Assembly (NCBI GenBank): GCA_018608405.1
Contig: JABAZP010000015.1
Coordinates: 27,753-91,752 of the forward strand
Direction of reading: 5' to 3'
DNA length: 64,000 nt
Source: Flavobacteriales bacterium
GTDB taxonomy: Bacteria; Bacteroidota; Bacteroidia; Flavobacteriales_E; Vicingaceae
Below, piece after piece: positions 25,771 through 35,073 of this stretch. The position numbers were made by a program, and so were the translations under genes. Below the pieces are notes generated by a model. It ran no database searches. It saw only the letters and a program-made list of their open reading frames with translations, and had not been told where the DNA came from. Position 1 is the stretch's first letter, and the number at the start of each line of letters is the position of its first letter.

Positions 25771-26960
25771 TTACTGCACCACCAACTTCTTCACCTCATT
25801 GGTTCCAACTATTTTGAAAAAGTAAATGCCCTTGTTGGCATTGCTCAACTCAATTTGCGAAAAGGTTGATTCAATTCTAGCTTCGTGAATGATAGAACCT
25901 TTCATGTCGAAAATTTGATAGCTCTTCCCTATCATCTCAGAAGTAGCTTTTAAATTGAAATTACCGTTGTTGGGGTTGGGGTAGAGTTGAAATGCAGACT
26001 CCAAACTTTTTTTTGAATAGAAACAGAGGTGCGGTACACCTTAATGTCATCAATGACCATGTCACCTAGTCGAAGTGGGCTATTTTCAATTGGAACTATG
26101 TACCCTCTAACGGCTATGCGCACAATTTGGCCAGCAAAATTAGATAAGTTCACTTTTCTAGTAATCCAAGGCGCTGTATTGCTTTGTTGAACATCTCCTA
26201 AAACGAAATCGACTTCATGAGTTACTCCTATTGAATCTATCACTTCAAAATATAGATCGCCCATCCAATCAGCAGACCCTAATACTGGTCTGCCGTACAT
26301 GTGAAATTTATATTCTAATTCTATATTGGTTTCTTCAGTAAAATCAAAACAACCTAATTCTAATAAACTACTTCTTGTAGCATTGTTTGGATTAAAACCA
26401 ATAACTCTATCTGCTTCCATGTATAAGAAGTTATTGCCGGATGTAGCATTTGCAGGTCCGGTAAATATTGACGGTGTTGCTCCTTTATCTGCACCATAAT
26501 TACACAAGGTATCGTTTTGAACAGTCCACGCTCGGTCTAAATTTCGTGTATAAGGAGGTAATATCCGCGGACCTAGGAAAGTACTATCTAAACTATTTGA
26601 AGGAATTGAGTCGCTTTCTATTCCGCTTTGGGGTGCATAAAAAGTAAAAGGTAATTCAACTTCAAATCCTAACCTGTCAATAGGTGCCCATTCATATTCA
26701 ATTAATGCTTCGTAGGCATCAAATTTTAGATTGTCTGTTAATCCTAAACCAACATTCCACTCTTTTTCTCCTTTTCTCGCACCTAAATCGCGTATTAGGT
26801 CAATATAGAGCGGTTCAGCGTGTAATACTTTGTCGGGCTCTTTATGGTCTTCGATTTGTTGGATAAAAATACTGTCTTTTTCAGTCTTTGTAATTTGGAC
26901 AATTGAATATGTTGAAGATGCCAATAAAATTATTAGCATCAATGTTTTTTTTGTATACAT
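25771..26960 (-). pseudogene. Chimeric surface protein with out-of-frame T9SS sorting domain
   Basis: The N-terminus (signal peptide, then KVLHAEPLYIDLIRDLGARK and KEWNVGLGL to about residue 113) belongs to a conserved Bacteroidota envelope family. After SIPSN near residue 120 it switches to an adhesion-like beta-sandwich (DRAWTVQNDT, TGPANATSGNNFLYMEADR), normally found in T9SS-secreted proteins. The reading ends out of frame at 25950. The sorting domain (LYPNPNNGNFNLKA ... GIYFFKIVGTNEVKKLVVQ) lies in the next frame and would be joined by a ninth A in the A8 tract at 26007-26014 (T8 on the plus strand). It could be a fusion by deletion plus a slippage frameshift, a phase-variable tract, or a sequence error. 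Confidence 0.65.
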
Positions 26961-27038
26961 TTTGATTTGTTTTTAAAGCATTATGAAATTATCCCGCTAC
27001 TATTGAATAGGTGGGAATTAGTCAAGTCAGAAAACAAA

Positions 27039-27425
27039 TCAAATTTTGGGCGGTGGAATATCGAGCTTTTGAAAGCCGTTAGCCAAAAAGGTGTTTAAGT
27101 CAGGAAAATTTTGTCGGATTGTTATTCTCGATTCTTTATGTAAGTCTATTTCTGTTGTATAATGATTGGTTAAATCAATTTTAACATTTGTATTTTTATT
27201 GTGTTCTTCGGTGTCATTGTCATCATATTCTTCAATAGCATTTTCATACCCTAAAATCTTCTCGACCACAATTTCTATAATACTTTCTTGGTCATTGATT
27301 GATAAGTCTTCAGGAATGTGTTCAGGGTTAGGGTCTGCCGTGTCAACACTTATGTTGAGCAGATATAATCCCATTAGTCCCCAAAGGATTTTTGTAAATA
27401 CGCTATTTCTTATTTGACTAATCAC
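27039..27425 (-). CDS. Conserved hypothetical protein, partner of the HAEPLYID-type gene
   Basis: A 128-residue protein with one N-terminal hydrophobic segment (TKILWGLMGLYLLNISVDTA), then an acidic stretch (HIPEDLSINDQESIIEIVVEKILG) and an Asn/Thr-rich tail ending in LDIPPPKI. I recall proteins of this type next to genes with the KVLHAEPLYID motif, as here (79 bases upstream, same strand). The function is unknown. The hydrophobic segment could be a signal peptide, since VDTAD resembles a cleavage region, or an anchor. Confidence 0.7.
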   Translation of the reverse strand: MISQIRNSVFTKILWGLMGLYLLNISVDTADPNPEHIPEDLSINDQESIIEIVVEKILGYENAIEEYDDNDTEEHNKNTNVKIDLTNHYTTEIDLHKESRITIRQNFPDLNTFLANGFQKLDIPPPKI

Positions 27426-27623
27426 AGTTCAAAGTTAACGTTCTTTTGTCGTTTTTCTTATATGGCTACCAACAATTGAATATGTTGAAAGGTAATCTTA
27501 TTCCCCTTTTGTCCTGACTCAATTTTATTATTTCAAAATAACACAATAAACTATTCAAATTATTCTAATTGAATGGTTTAACCATTTTTAAACGACTATA
27601 AGCGGTTGTTGTCGGATATTGTA

Positions 27624-28613
27624 TCACAACTCAAACTGCTCATTGATCTGTGCAATTCGAAAGCTTTTTTGTAATACTCTTTTGTATGCGTTACTCAAAG
27701 TATCAATAACCGGGTTGGTGTGATTAAAGTGAATAAAAATGACCTTCTTTTTATTGGCGCTACTCATTCCTTTAAACTTTTCTAAACTTTCAATTATAAA
27801 AGGGTGGGGGATTTCCAAAATATCTCGGTTATTGAGCTCCACGCTATCAAAAAAGGTGGCATCTAAAAAAGCATAGTCAACTTGCTCTATTTGTGCAACA
27901 ATGTCTTTTTCCCACTTTTCCCATTTGTCAATGTCCGGAATAAATAGCGCACTTTTATTAGGTCCTTGTATTTTGTAGCCTACTGTTTCAGAAAACTCAT
28001 CTCTATGAGGCACCAAAAAAGGCGTCACTTTCAATTCACTAGAAAGTTGGATGGTAGAATCTGCTTTTAATGCGTGAATATCGATGTTATTTCGAACTAC
28101 CAATTGACTCCAAGGTCCGTTATTTTCTAAAAAAGTTTTCATTTGTGGCATAGCGTAAACAGGAGTTCGGTTGGCGTCCACAACTTCTTTTCCCAAGTAC
28201 ATTAAACCGGTGTAATGGCCAATGTGTGCATGGGTTAAGAAAATACCGTCTACCAATTCGTTTTGGCTATTGGGTTCCAATTGAGTCAAGGTTTTAACTT
28301 GACTACTGATGTCGGGGGTGGCTTCAAATAAGTATGTTTTATTGGTGGAAGCATCTACCACACCCAAAGCAACAACCTTTCTATCTGGATCTGGCTTATC
28401 AAACAAGTCTTTACAGCATGCTTTTTTACATCCAATTTGGGGTGAGCCAGCATCTTGAATTGTTCCCAATACCACCAAGGTAGTTTTTGTGAGTGGCGCA
28501 GCCATTGCTTTTTCGGTAATCGTTTCAGGTTTTGTCACTTCGCTACAAGCGGCTAGTAAAAGGGCCGTGGCTGCGCTTAAGCACAGCAGTAAAATATTGT
28601 AAAATTTCATCAA
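27624..28613 (-). CDS. PqqB-like MBL-fold hydrolase, lipoprotein
   Basis: A metallo-beta-lactamase-fold protein of 329 residues. The lipoprotein signal is ATALLLAACSE (Cys near 22). The mature part has GTIQDAGSPQIGCKKACC near 50-67 with a Cys-rich loop, the metal motif THAHIGHYTGLMYLG near 147-161, a later VPHRDEFSETVGY and a closing IHFNHTNP. This matches PqqB-type proteins, which act in redox-cofactor maturation, but no other pqq gene is nearby and this one is exported, so its substrate is unknown. It stands alone, with AT-rich flanks. Confidence 0.8.
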   Translation of the reverse strand: MMKFYNILLLCLSAATALLLAACSEVTKPETITEKAMAAPLTKTTLVVLGTIQDAGSPQIGCKKACCKDLFDKPDPDRKVVALGVVDASTNKTYLFEATPDISSQVKTLTQLEPNSQNELVDGIFLTHAHIGHYTGLMYLGKEVVDANRTPVYAMPQMKTFLENNGPWSQLVVRNNIDIHALKADSTIQLSSELKVTPFLVPHRDEFSETVGYKIQGPNKSALFIPDIDKWEKWEKDIVAQIEQVDYAFLDATFFDSVELNNRDILEIPHPFIIESLEKFKGMSSANKKKVIFIHFNHTNPVIDTLSNAYKRVLQKSFRIAQINEQFEL

Positions 28614-28689
28614 ACTTCCTTTTTTGAGATTTTCCTCAAAAATAGAACAAAGCTGGCAAAACCTAGCGCTGCTTTCTCACAACAAAAAA

Positions 28690-28715
28690 AGCCCGAAGAA
28701 GTATTTCTTCGGGCT
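28690..28715 (-). terminator. clpB terminator
   Basis: An 11-bp perfect stem (AGCCCGAAGAA 28690-28700 with TTCTTCGGGCT 28705-28715, four-base loop) is followed on the minus strand by seven Ts. It lies 20 bases past the clpB stop. Confidence 0.9.
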
Positions 28716-28734
28716 ATCCACTTTGTCGCCTTTT

Positions 28735-31359
28735 TTATGATTTAATGGCTTGTTGTATTTCCTCTTCCAACGGTTTTCTAAATACTACCGTGCTTTCAAA
28801 TACATCCATTACTACCACATCTCCTGGAGCAATTTTACTTGCCAATATATCTTTCGACAATTGGTTCAGTACTTCTCGTTGCAGCGCTCTTTTAATTGGT
28901 CTAGCTCCAAATTGAGGGTCGTAGCCAATTTCAGAGAGGTAATCAATTACTTCATCCGTTTCAGTTAAACTGATGTTGTTCTTCGCTGCCAACTTCTCGA
29001 TGCCTTTCAACTGTATTTTCACAATTTTTTTCACATCTTCCTTGGTCAATGGTGTAAACATAATGGTTTCATCAATCCGGTTTAGAAACTCTGGTCGCAA
29101 TGTTTTGCGCAACAAGCCAAGAACCTCACCTTTGGTGCTTTCCATAAAACTGTCGAGGTTTTTATCTTCTAGGTTTTCAAACCGTTCTTGAATGATTCCA
29201 GAACCTAAGTTAGAGGTCATGATGATAATGGTGTTCTTAAAGTTCACCACACGACCTTTGTTGTCGGTCAATCTACCATCGTCCAAAACTTGCAGTAAAA
29301 TGTTAAAGACATCGAGGTGTGCTTTTTCAATTTCATCGAGCAACACAACAGAGTAGGGCTTTCTTCGAACTGCTTCTGTTAACTGTCCACCTTCATCATA
29401 ACCAACGTACCCCGGAGGTGCTCCAATTAATCGAGAAACAGCATGTCGTTCTTGGTACTCACTCATGTCAATTCTGGTCATGGCGTTTTCATCGTTAAAC
29501 AAATACTCACTCAACGATTTAGCTAACTCCGTTTTACCAACACCTGTGGTTCCTAAAAAGATGAAGGATCCGATGGGTTTCTTTTCGTCCTGCAATCCCG
29601 CTCGGCTTCTTCGTATGGCGTCAGAAACCGCTTCAATGGCTTCGTTTTGACCTACCACACGTTTGTGCAATTCATCTTCTAAGTATAGCAATTTTTCGCG
29701 CTCACTTTGCAACATTTTTGAAATCGGAATTCCTGTCCATCGGCTTACCACGTCAGCAATCTCTTCTGCATCAACTTCCTCTTTAATTAAGGTTGATTTC
29801 TCCTTCAGTTCATCCAATTGCGCTTTAAAATTTTCAAGGCTAATCTCACTTTCTTTGATTTTACCATATCTAATTTCAGCTACCTTCTCGTAGTTTCCTG
29901 ATCGTTCAGCTTGTTCTGCTTCAAACTTGTAATTGTCAATCTCTTCTTTCGCCTTTTGAATGCCGTCTACAATTTCACGTTCTGCCTGCCATTTGGCGCT
30001 TAACTCGTTTCGTCTTTCGTTAAGGTTGGCAATTTCCTCAGATAGTAATTTCAATTTTGCAGTATCCTTTTCACGTTTAATGGCCTCTCTTTCAATTTCA
30101 AGCTGCATTACTTTACGGTCTAGTTCATCTAGTTCTTCTGGCTTGGAGTTCATTTCCATGCGCAATTTAGAAGCTGCTTCGTCAATCAAGTCAATGGCCT
30201 TGTCTGGTAAAAAACGGTCGGTAATATAGCGCTGCGACAATTCAACAGCGGCTATAATTGCCTCATCTTTAATTTGAACCCTGTGATGTGTTTCGTACTT
30301 CTCTTTGATTCCTCTTAAAATAGAAATAGCATCTTCGTTGCTTGGTTCATCAATTAAAACCTTTTGGAAACGTCTTTCAAGTGCCTTGTCTTTTTCAAAA
30401 TACTTTTGGTATTCGTTTAAGGTGGTCGCACCAATGGCTCTTAACTCACCTCGCGCTAAAGCAGGTTTTAAAATGTTTGCTGCATCCATAGCACCTTCGC
30501 CGCCACCTGCACCAACCAAGGTGTGTATTTCGTCAATGAACAGCACAATCTCTCCATCTGCAGAAGTTACCTCCTTAATCACCGATTTTAACCGGTCTTC
30601 AAACTCTCCTTTGTATTTAGCACCTGCAATCAGTGCGCCCATATCAAGCGAATAAATTTGTTTGCTCTTTAAATTGTCTGGCACATCTTCGTTAATTATT
30701 CTGTGCGCTAATCCTTCGGCAATGGCGGTTTTACCAACGCCGGGCTCACCAATTAATATGGGGTTGTTCTTTGTTCTTCGAGAAAGAATCTGCAAGACTC
30801 TTCTAATCTCCTCATCTCGTCCAATAACAGGGTCAAGTTTGTTTTCGGAGGCCAACTTGTTCAAGTTTTTCGCGTACTTTTCCAAGGAGTTGTAATTGTC
30901 TTCAGCAGAGGCTGATGTTACTTTTTCTCCTTTTCTTAATTCTAGAATAGCAGCTTTCAAGTCTTTTTTATTCAGTCCGCTGTCTTTTAGCATTTGAGCA
31001 ACAGCATCAGAGCCATTAAGTAATGCCATTATTAAGTGCTCAATGGAAACGTATTCATCTCCAAAAGACTTCAAGAGGCTGTTTGCTTCTTGTAATGTTG
31101 CATTTGCAGATTTAGATAAATATTGTTCTCCGCCTTGAACGGTTGGATACCCTTTTAATATGCTGTTTGTTGCTTGTTCAATTATCTCTTTATTTACGCC
31201 TAGTTTCTTTAATAAAAAAGGGGTTACGTTTTCGTCTGTATCGAGAATGGCCTTTAAGATATGCCCATTCTCAATCGCCTGATGATTCGAACTTGTAGCC
31301 AACTGCTGGGCTTGTTGAATCACTTCTTGCGATTTTATGGTATAGTTTTTAAAATTCAT
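28735..31359 (-). CDS. clpB: ATP-dependent disaggregase ClpB
   Basis: A hexameric AAA+ chaperone that pulls apart heat-aggregated proteins with DnaK. It is 874 residues, full length. The N domain spans 1-145 with two Clp repeats. NBD1 has [15 protein letters not shown] near 204 and Walker [11 protein letters not shown]. The coiled-coil middle domain spans about 410-530. NBD2 has [14 protein letters not shown] near 609 and [11 protein letters not shown], and the C-terminal D2-small domain follows. No CIRCE or other heat-shock operator is obvious in the 31360-31508 upstream region. Confidence 0.97.
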   Translation of the reverse strand: MNFKNYTIKSQEVIQQAQQLATSSNHQAIENGHILKAILDTDENVTPFLLKKLGVNKEIIEQATNSILKGYPTVQGGEQYLSKSANATLQEANSLLKSFGDEYVSIEHLIMALLNGSDAVAQMLKDSGLNKKDLKAAILELRKGEKVTSASAEDNYNSLEKYAKNLNKLASENKLDPVIGRDEEIRRVLQILSRRTKNNPILIGEPGVGKTAIAEGLAHRIINEDVPDNLKSKQIYSLDMGALIAGAKYKGEFEDRLKSVIKEVTSADGEIVLFIDEIHTLVGAGGGEGAMDAANILKPALARGELRAIGATTLNEYQKYFEKDKALERRFQKVLIDEPSNEDAISILRGIKEKYETHHRVQIKDEAIIAAVELSQRYITDRFLPDKAIDLIDEAASKLRMEMNSKPEELDELDRKVMQLEIEREAIKREKDTAKLKLLSEEIANLNERRNELSAKWQAEREIVDGIQKAKEEIDNYKFEAEQAERSGNYEKVAEIRYGKIKESEISLENFKAQLDELKEKSTLIKEEVDAEEIADVVSRWTGIPISKMLQSEREKLLYLEDELHKRVVGQNEAIEAVSDAIRRSRAGLQDEKKPIGSFIFLGTTGVGKTELAKSLSEYLFNDENAMTRIDMSEYQERHAVSRLIGAPPGYVGYDEGGQLTEAVRRKPYSVVLLDEIEKAHLDVFNILLQVLDDGRLTDNKGRVVNFKNTIIIMTSNLGSGIIQERFENLEDKNLDSFMESTKGEVLGLLRKTLRPEFLNRIDETIMFTPLTKEDVKKIVKIQLKGIEKLAAKNNISLTETDEVIDYLSEIGYDPQFGARPIKRALQREVLNQLSKDILASKIAPGDVVVMDVFESTVVFRKPLEEEIQQAIKS

Positions 31360-31553
31360 TTCAGTGTGGTTTTTGATTTCTTCTTCAATTTATCAAATTA
31401 ACCTCCAAACGAAAAAAGTTTACTTTTAATGACTTTTTGGCTGAAATTAACACAAAATCAACATGAATTAGCGCTTTTTACTGTCTAATTGACAATTAGT
31501 TGCGATGAATGAAGACGTTTAGAAGTCACATATATTCCCGATTTTTGTCGGGT

Positions 31554-31739
31554 ATGAAAAGTAAAGTTGTTTCCATATCCTACGTTTTAATTGCAATTAT
31601 TTTACTTTTTGTTACAACCAATATTAATTGGGGAAAAGACGATTGGAAGGGCGCCTTAGAGTCTGATGCGAAAGGCTATTATGCATACTTACATGCAGTT
31701 TTTCCCTTCATAAATTGCAAGGTTTTAAATACAATTTAA
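31554..31739 (+). pseudogene. Membrane glycosyltransferase-like protein, N-terminal fragment
   Basis: From ATG 31554 the frame encodes a first membrane segment (VVSISYVLIAIILLFVTT) and the conserved-looking NWGKDDWKGALESDAKGYYA followed by YLHAVF. I associate this start with large multi-span glycosyltransferase-like proteins of Bacteroidota. After VF (about 31700) similarity is lost and a stop follows at 31739, so only about 50 meaningful residues remain. A CCCGA/TCGGG hairpin lies directly before the ATG. It is on the same strand as the C-terminal piece at 13034-13363 and could be the other half of the same gene. Confidence 0.5.
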
Positions 31740-31984
31740 GACTTATCTTGCAATTAAAAGAACCTAATCACTCTATTTTATCAACTTAAAATATTAATAA
31801 GTAGTCTATTACGATATAAATAAGGAGCGACTAAATAGTCTATTAAATTTCTTTTCATGAGTTAGTCCTGGGATTGCCCATAACACATACACATGTGCCA
31901 TGTGTTATGTTCGCACTATGTCTTTTTTATGCTTCTAAATTAGTTATAAAATCTATTTTTCATTCAATTTGAGTGACATAACAC
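31713..31984. repeat. Non-coding stretch with inverted and direct repeats
   Basis: The 337 bases between the fragment ending at 31739 and the haemoglobin gene contain no gene that I can see. Across and beyond the fragment end there is a 9-bp inverted repeat (AATTGCAAG 31713-31721 / CTTGCAATT 31747-31755), a 10-bp direct repeat TAGTCTATTA (31802-31811 and 31836-31845), and a 10-bp perfect inverted repeat CATAACACAT / ATGTGTTATG (31879-31888 / 31900-31909) around the palindrome CACATGTG. The half-site CATAACAC recurs at 31977-31984. It could be a recombination or mobile-element footprint. Confidence 0.5.
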
Positions 31985-32076
31985 TTCTTATCCGATGGCT
32001 ATGCGCATATTATTCGACTAATCTGAACGAGCCATTCTAAAAGTGGCATTTTGATAAAAGCGAATCTTCACCTCAA

Positions 32077-32451
32077 TTATTCTCCTCCCTTAATGTGTTT
32101 CAATTTGTACTCAAACATCATTCCCATCTGGGTGCTTCTTTTCTTAATTTCTTCGGCGTTTTGTCCTTCAAAGTGATGGTCAATAGTGGCATGAAAAATT
32201 GTTAACCATCGTTCAAAATGCTTTCCATCAATGGGCAGGGGAGTGTGTTTTTGAAAAGGACTACCAGAGTACTTTTTTACATTGAACACAATGGTCTCCC
32301 AAAAGCCATACATTTTTTCTAAATGAGGTTGCCAATTACCCTTCACAACACTCTCGAAAATGGATCCAAGTAGCTCATCTTCTCTCACTTTTCCATAAAA
32401 CTCATTTACTAGTAACTGTATATCTTCGCTGCTCGTTATTTCTTTTGCCAT
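32077..32451 (-). CDS. Group III truncated haemoglobin
   Basis: A 124-residue haem protein of the 2/2 globin fold. Group III signs are the short N-terminus, LVNEFYGKVREDELLG in helix B, PHLEKMYGFWETI in helix E, GSPFQKHTPLPI and the proximal-His region ERWLTIFHATIDHHF near 80-94. The family binds O2 or NO; the exact role here is unknown. It is divergent from the peroxidase gene with about 96 bases between starts, so a shared redox-regulated promoter region is possible but not shown. Confidence 0.92.
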   Translation of the reverse strand: MAKEITSSEDIQLLVNEFYGKVREDELLGSIFESVVKGNWQPHLEKMYGFWETIVFNVKKYSGSPFQKHTPLPIDGKHFERWLTIFHATIDHHFEGQNAEEIKKRSTQMGMMFEYKLKHIKGGE

Positions 32452-32547
32452 GCTTTAAAATTAAGCCTCTTCTACATTTTACTCACTATTTTTCCCATTT
32501 TTCAAACTCTTTTTTCGTTCATTTGTCTTCTACATAAAACCATTCCC

Positions 32548-33093
32548 ATGAAATTACATAAATTACTCATTAGTAGCATTTGTTTACTAGCAACGCTCGC
32601 ACTAAACGCACAAGACATGAACTTTTTTGATTTTAAAGTAGAAAGCATAACAGGAGAAGCAATTGAACTCAATAAATTTAAAGGAAAGAAGATTCTAGTG
32701 GTCAATACTGCATCTAAATGTGGCCTCACACCACAATACGAGACCTTGGAGGAATTGTATAAAACCTACAATGAAAAAGATTTTGTAATCATCGGTTTTC
32801 CGGCAAACAACTTTGGGGCACAAGAGCCTGGCACAAATGAAGAGATTGCAACCTTTTGCAAAGCAAACTACGGCGTTTCATTTCCTATGATGGGAAAAAT
32901 TTCTGTGAAAGGAGACGACATGCATGAACTGTATCAGTGGTTAACACAGAAGTCGAAAAATGGAGTAGAAGACTCTGAAGTATCATGGAACTTTCAAAAA
33001 TATTTGATTGACGCCAACGGAAATTATGTGGCAATGGTTGCCCCACAAGAATCACCTGCATGTGATCAGATTATCAATTTCATTGAACAATGA
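32548..33093 (+). CDS. Glutathione-peroxidase-family thiol peroxidase
   Basis: A 181-residue protein with a signal peptide (MKLHKLLISSICLLATLALNA), so probably periplasmic. The catalytic triad regions are present: NTASKCGLTPQY (peroxidatic Cys near 53, a TGT codon, not selenocysteine), GFPANNFGAQEPGT with the Gln, and SWNFQKYLID with the Trp. GPx proteins of this type often use thioredoxin or another thiol as reductant. The gene overlaps bshB1 by four bases, which ties it to bacillithiol metabolism. Confidence 0.92.
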   Translation: MKLHKLLISSICLLATLALNAQDMNFFDFKVESITGEAIELNKFKGKKILVVNTASKCGLTPQYETLEELYKTYNEKDFVIIGFPANNFGAQEPGTNEEIATFCKANYGVSFPMMGKISVKGDDMHELYQWLTQKSKNGVEDSEVSWNFQKYLIDANGNYVAMVAPQESPACDQIINFIEQ

Positions 33094-33806
33094 AATTAGA
33101 TATACTCGCCATTGGCGTTCACCCTGACGACGTTGAACTGAGTTGTGCAGGGACTATTTTAAAAGAAATAGCGGCCGGTAAAAAAGTTGGCGTTCTTGAC
33201 TTAAGCCATGGAGAGCTAGGTACACGAGGTTCTGGGCCTTTGCGTTTAAAGGAGGCTGCAAAATCTGCAGAGATTTTAGGATTAGCTTGTCGCGAAAACG
33301 TTGGAATGGCCGATGGATTTTTTAAAAATGACCAAGAACACATTCTGCTCATAGCACAAATATTAAGGAAATACCAACCCGACATTATTCTGTCAAATGC
33401 ACCGAGAGACCGGCATCCGGACCATGGTAGGGCGTCCAAACTTATCTCTGATGCTTGTTTTTACAGCGGACTGCGGAAAGTAGAAACAAAACTAGACGTT
33501 GAAATTCAAGAAGCATGGCGCCCAAAAGCGATTTACAATTACATTCAAGATCGTTTCATTGAGCCCGATTTTGTGGTAGACGTAACTCCATTTGTAGATA
33601 CTAAGATGGATGCCATCAAAGCCTTTTCATCGCAATTTTACAATGAGGGGTCGAACGAACCCGAGTCTCCTTTAACGATGAAAAATTTCTTTGAGTTCGT
33701 ACGCGCACGCATGGCTGATATGGGACGTTATATTCAAGTAGACTATGCAGAAGGTTTTTTAGTAGAACGACCGGCAGGAGTGAAGTCCCTAAGCGATTTA
33801 CATTAG
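33090..33806 (+). CDS. bshB1: Bacillithiol biosynthesis deacetylase BshB1
   Basis: A zinc-dependent LmbE-family deacetylase that removes acetyl from GlcNAc-malate, the second step of bacillithiol synthesis. It is 238 residues. The metal site HPDDVELSCAG is near 11-21, with DLSHGELGTRGSG near 36-48, RDRHPDHGRASKLI near 110 and the BshB1-type tail with GMADGFF earlier. The start overlaps the GPx stop (ATGA). bshA and bshC are not in the window. Confidence 0.95.
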   Translation: MKLDILAIGVHPDDVELSCAGTILKEIAAGKKVGVLDLSHGELGTRGSGPLRLKEAAKSAEILGLACRENVGMADGFFKNDQEHILLIAQILRKYQPDIILSNAPRDRHPDHGRASKLISDACFYSGLRKVETKLDVEIQEAWRPKAIYNYIQDRFIEPDFVVDVTPFVDTKMDAIKAFSSQFYNEGSNEPESPLTMKNFFEFVRARMADMGRYIQVDYAEGFLVERPAGVKSLSDLH

Positions 33807-35068
33807 GATTTTCGCACCTTTCGAAATACTCTTTTCAAGTAAATAAAGTCTTGTTTTTTCAATAAGAAATCACCACCTCGAACATCGGTAGTTGCTATCA
33901 TTTTGTAAAATAAGAATAGGAAAATACTGAGGTACGATAAACTGGCACAGATTGCAGCCCCAATAAGTCCCAACTCAGTAATGAGGCTAAATCCTGCAAT
34001 AACAGTCACCACCAGACCAATGCTTGAGCTTGTTGCGTTTATTTTTTGCTGACCAGTTCCTGCGAAAAACCTGCTTAAAATCACTTCGCAAGCTAAGGCA
34101 ACAATTCCTACACTCATAAAACTTATGACAATCGGTGTTTCATTAAAATCGGAACCCAGTAAGCCGGTGTAAATCACCTCTGGAATAAGCATTAGAATCG
34201 CAACTAGCGGCAACGTAAGTAAGAACACCACTTTTAAAAGAATAAGACTTAATCGGGCGGCATTTTCTTTTGATTTTTGACTCGATATTTTTGCATACTG
34301 AACGGCTCCGATGCTTTTGCTTGGCAGCAATAAACCTTCAGAAAGCTGAACGCCTGCCATAAGCTTACCTACAGTCGCCCTTCCGCTAAAATAATCCAAC
34401 AAAAAGTAGTTTAGCCGATAGTTTAACAACTGCGTTATGTTGGCAATTTGCAGGTAAAACCCATATTGAATTAATTCTTTAAAAAGTTTGAGGGTAGGCC
34501 AAATGATTTGTTTTTCAAGTGTCGGAATCAAGCGGGCAAAACTTAAAATAAATGCTAGGCAATAGGCGATAAATGTACTTTGAATGAATGCGTCAATGCT
34601 TTGGTCGTTCAGCACAAAATAAAATATGCAAAGTGCCCCAATTTGCACTAGTGCTTGCATAAGGGCCACAAAATTGAAGGTTTTAAAACGCTGTTGACCT
34701 GCCAATAAACCTAAGTTGGCACCTATGGCAGATTGTAAAAAACCTAAAACCAAAATAGCGTTTGCATATTCTGAGTCCAACGCGGGAATGAGTAAAAGTA
34801 GGCTATAGTATAAAGCAGCACTCAGTACAATCCAAGTGTAAGCAGCAATAAGTAAGGAATTTGCACTCTTGCGAGAAGTAAAATACACCAAACTTCCACC
34901 ACAAACTACATTGCTAATTAAAAGGTAGATGGTAATTTCTAGTATAATAATACCGACCGTTCCCAGGCCCTCACTGCCTAAAAAGTTAGAGTTCAGCAAG
35001 AGCAATACAATGGAAAGCACAGCCAAGCTTATTCGAGTTGAAACGGTATTTATAATATTGCCTATCAA
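33803..35068 (-). CDS. Polysaccharide flippase (MOP superfamily)
   Basis: A 421-residue membrane protein with about 12 hydrophobic segments. It opens with NIINTVSTRISLAVLSIVLL and GSEGLGTVGIIILEIT, matching Wzx-like or O-antigen flippases, which move lipid-linked oligosaccharides across the inner membrane. It is last in a minus-strand operon: GT4, then the formyltransferase/GINT1-like fusion, then this gene after five bases. It converges on bshB1 with a four-base overlap of the two ends. Confidence 0.85.
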   Translation of the reverse strand: MIGNIINTVSTRISLAVLSIVLLLLNSNFLGSEGLGTVGIIILEITIYLLISNVVCGGSLVYFTSRKSANSLLIAAYTWIVLSAALYYSLLLLIPALDSEYANAILVLGFLQSAIGANLGLLAGQQRFKTFNFVALMQALVQIGALCIFYFVLNDQSIDAFIQSTFIAYCLAFILSFARLIPTLEKQIIWPTLKLFKELIQYGFYLQIANITQLLNYRLNYFLLDYFSGRATVGKLMAGVQLSEGLLLPSKSIGAVQYAKISSQKSKENAARLSLILLKVVFLLTLPLVAILMLIPEVIYTGLLGSDFNETPIVISFMSVGIVALACEVILSRFFAGTGQQKINATSSSIGLVVTVIAGFSLITELGLIGAAICASLSYLSIFLFLFYKMIATTDVRGGDFLLKKQDFIYLKRVFRKVRKS

Positions 35069-35073
35069 GTTGT

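Noticed and set aside
28750..30895. Several long open frames antisense to clpB
   Set aside because: They are shadows of the high-constraint clpB reading frame; their translations are Ser/Phe-rich without motifs or signals.
32548..33093. Selenocysteine in the GPx-family peroxidase
   Set aside because: The catalytic position is a TGT codon, so it is an ordinary Cys enzyme.
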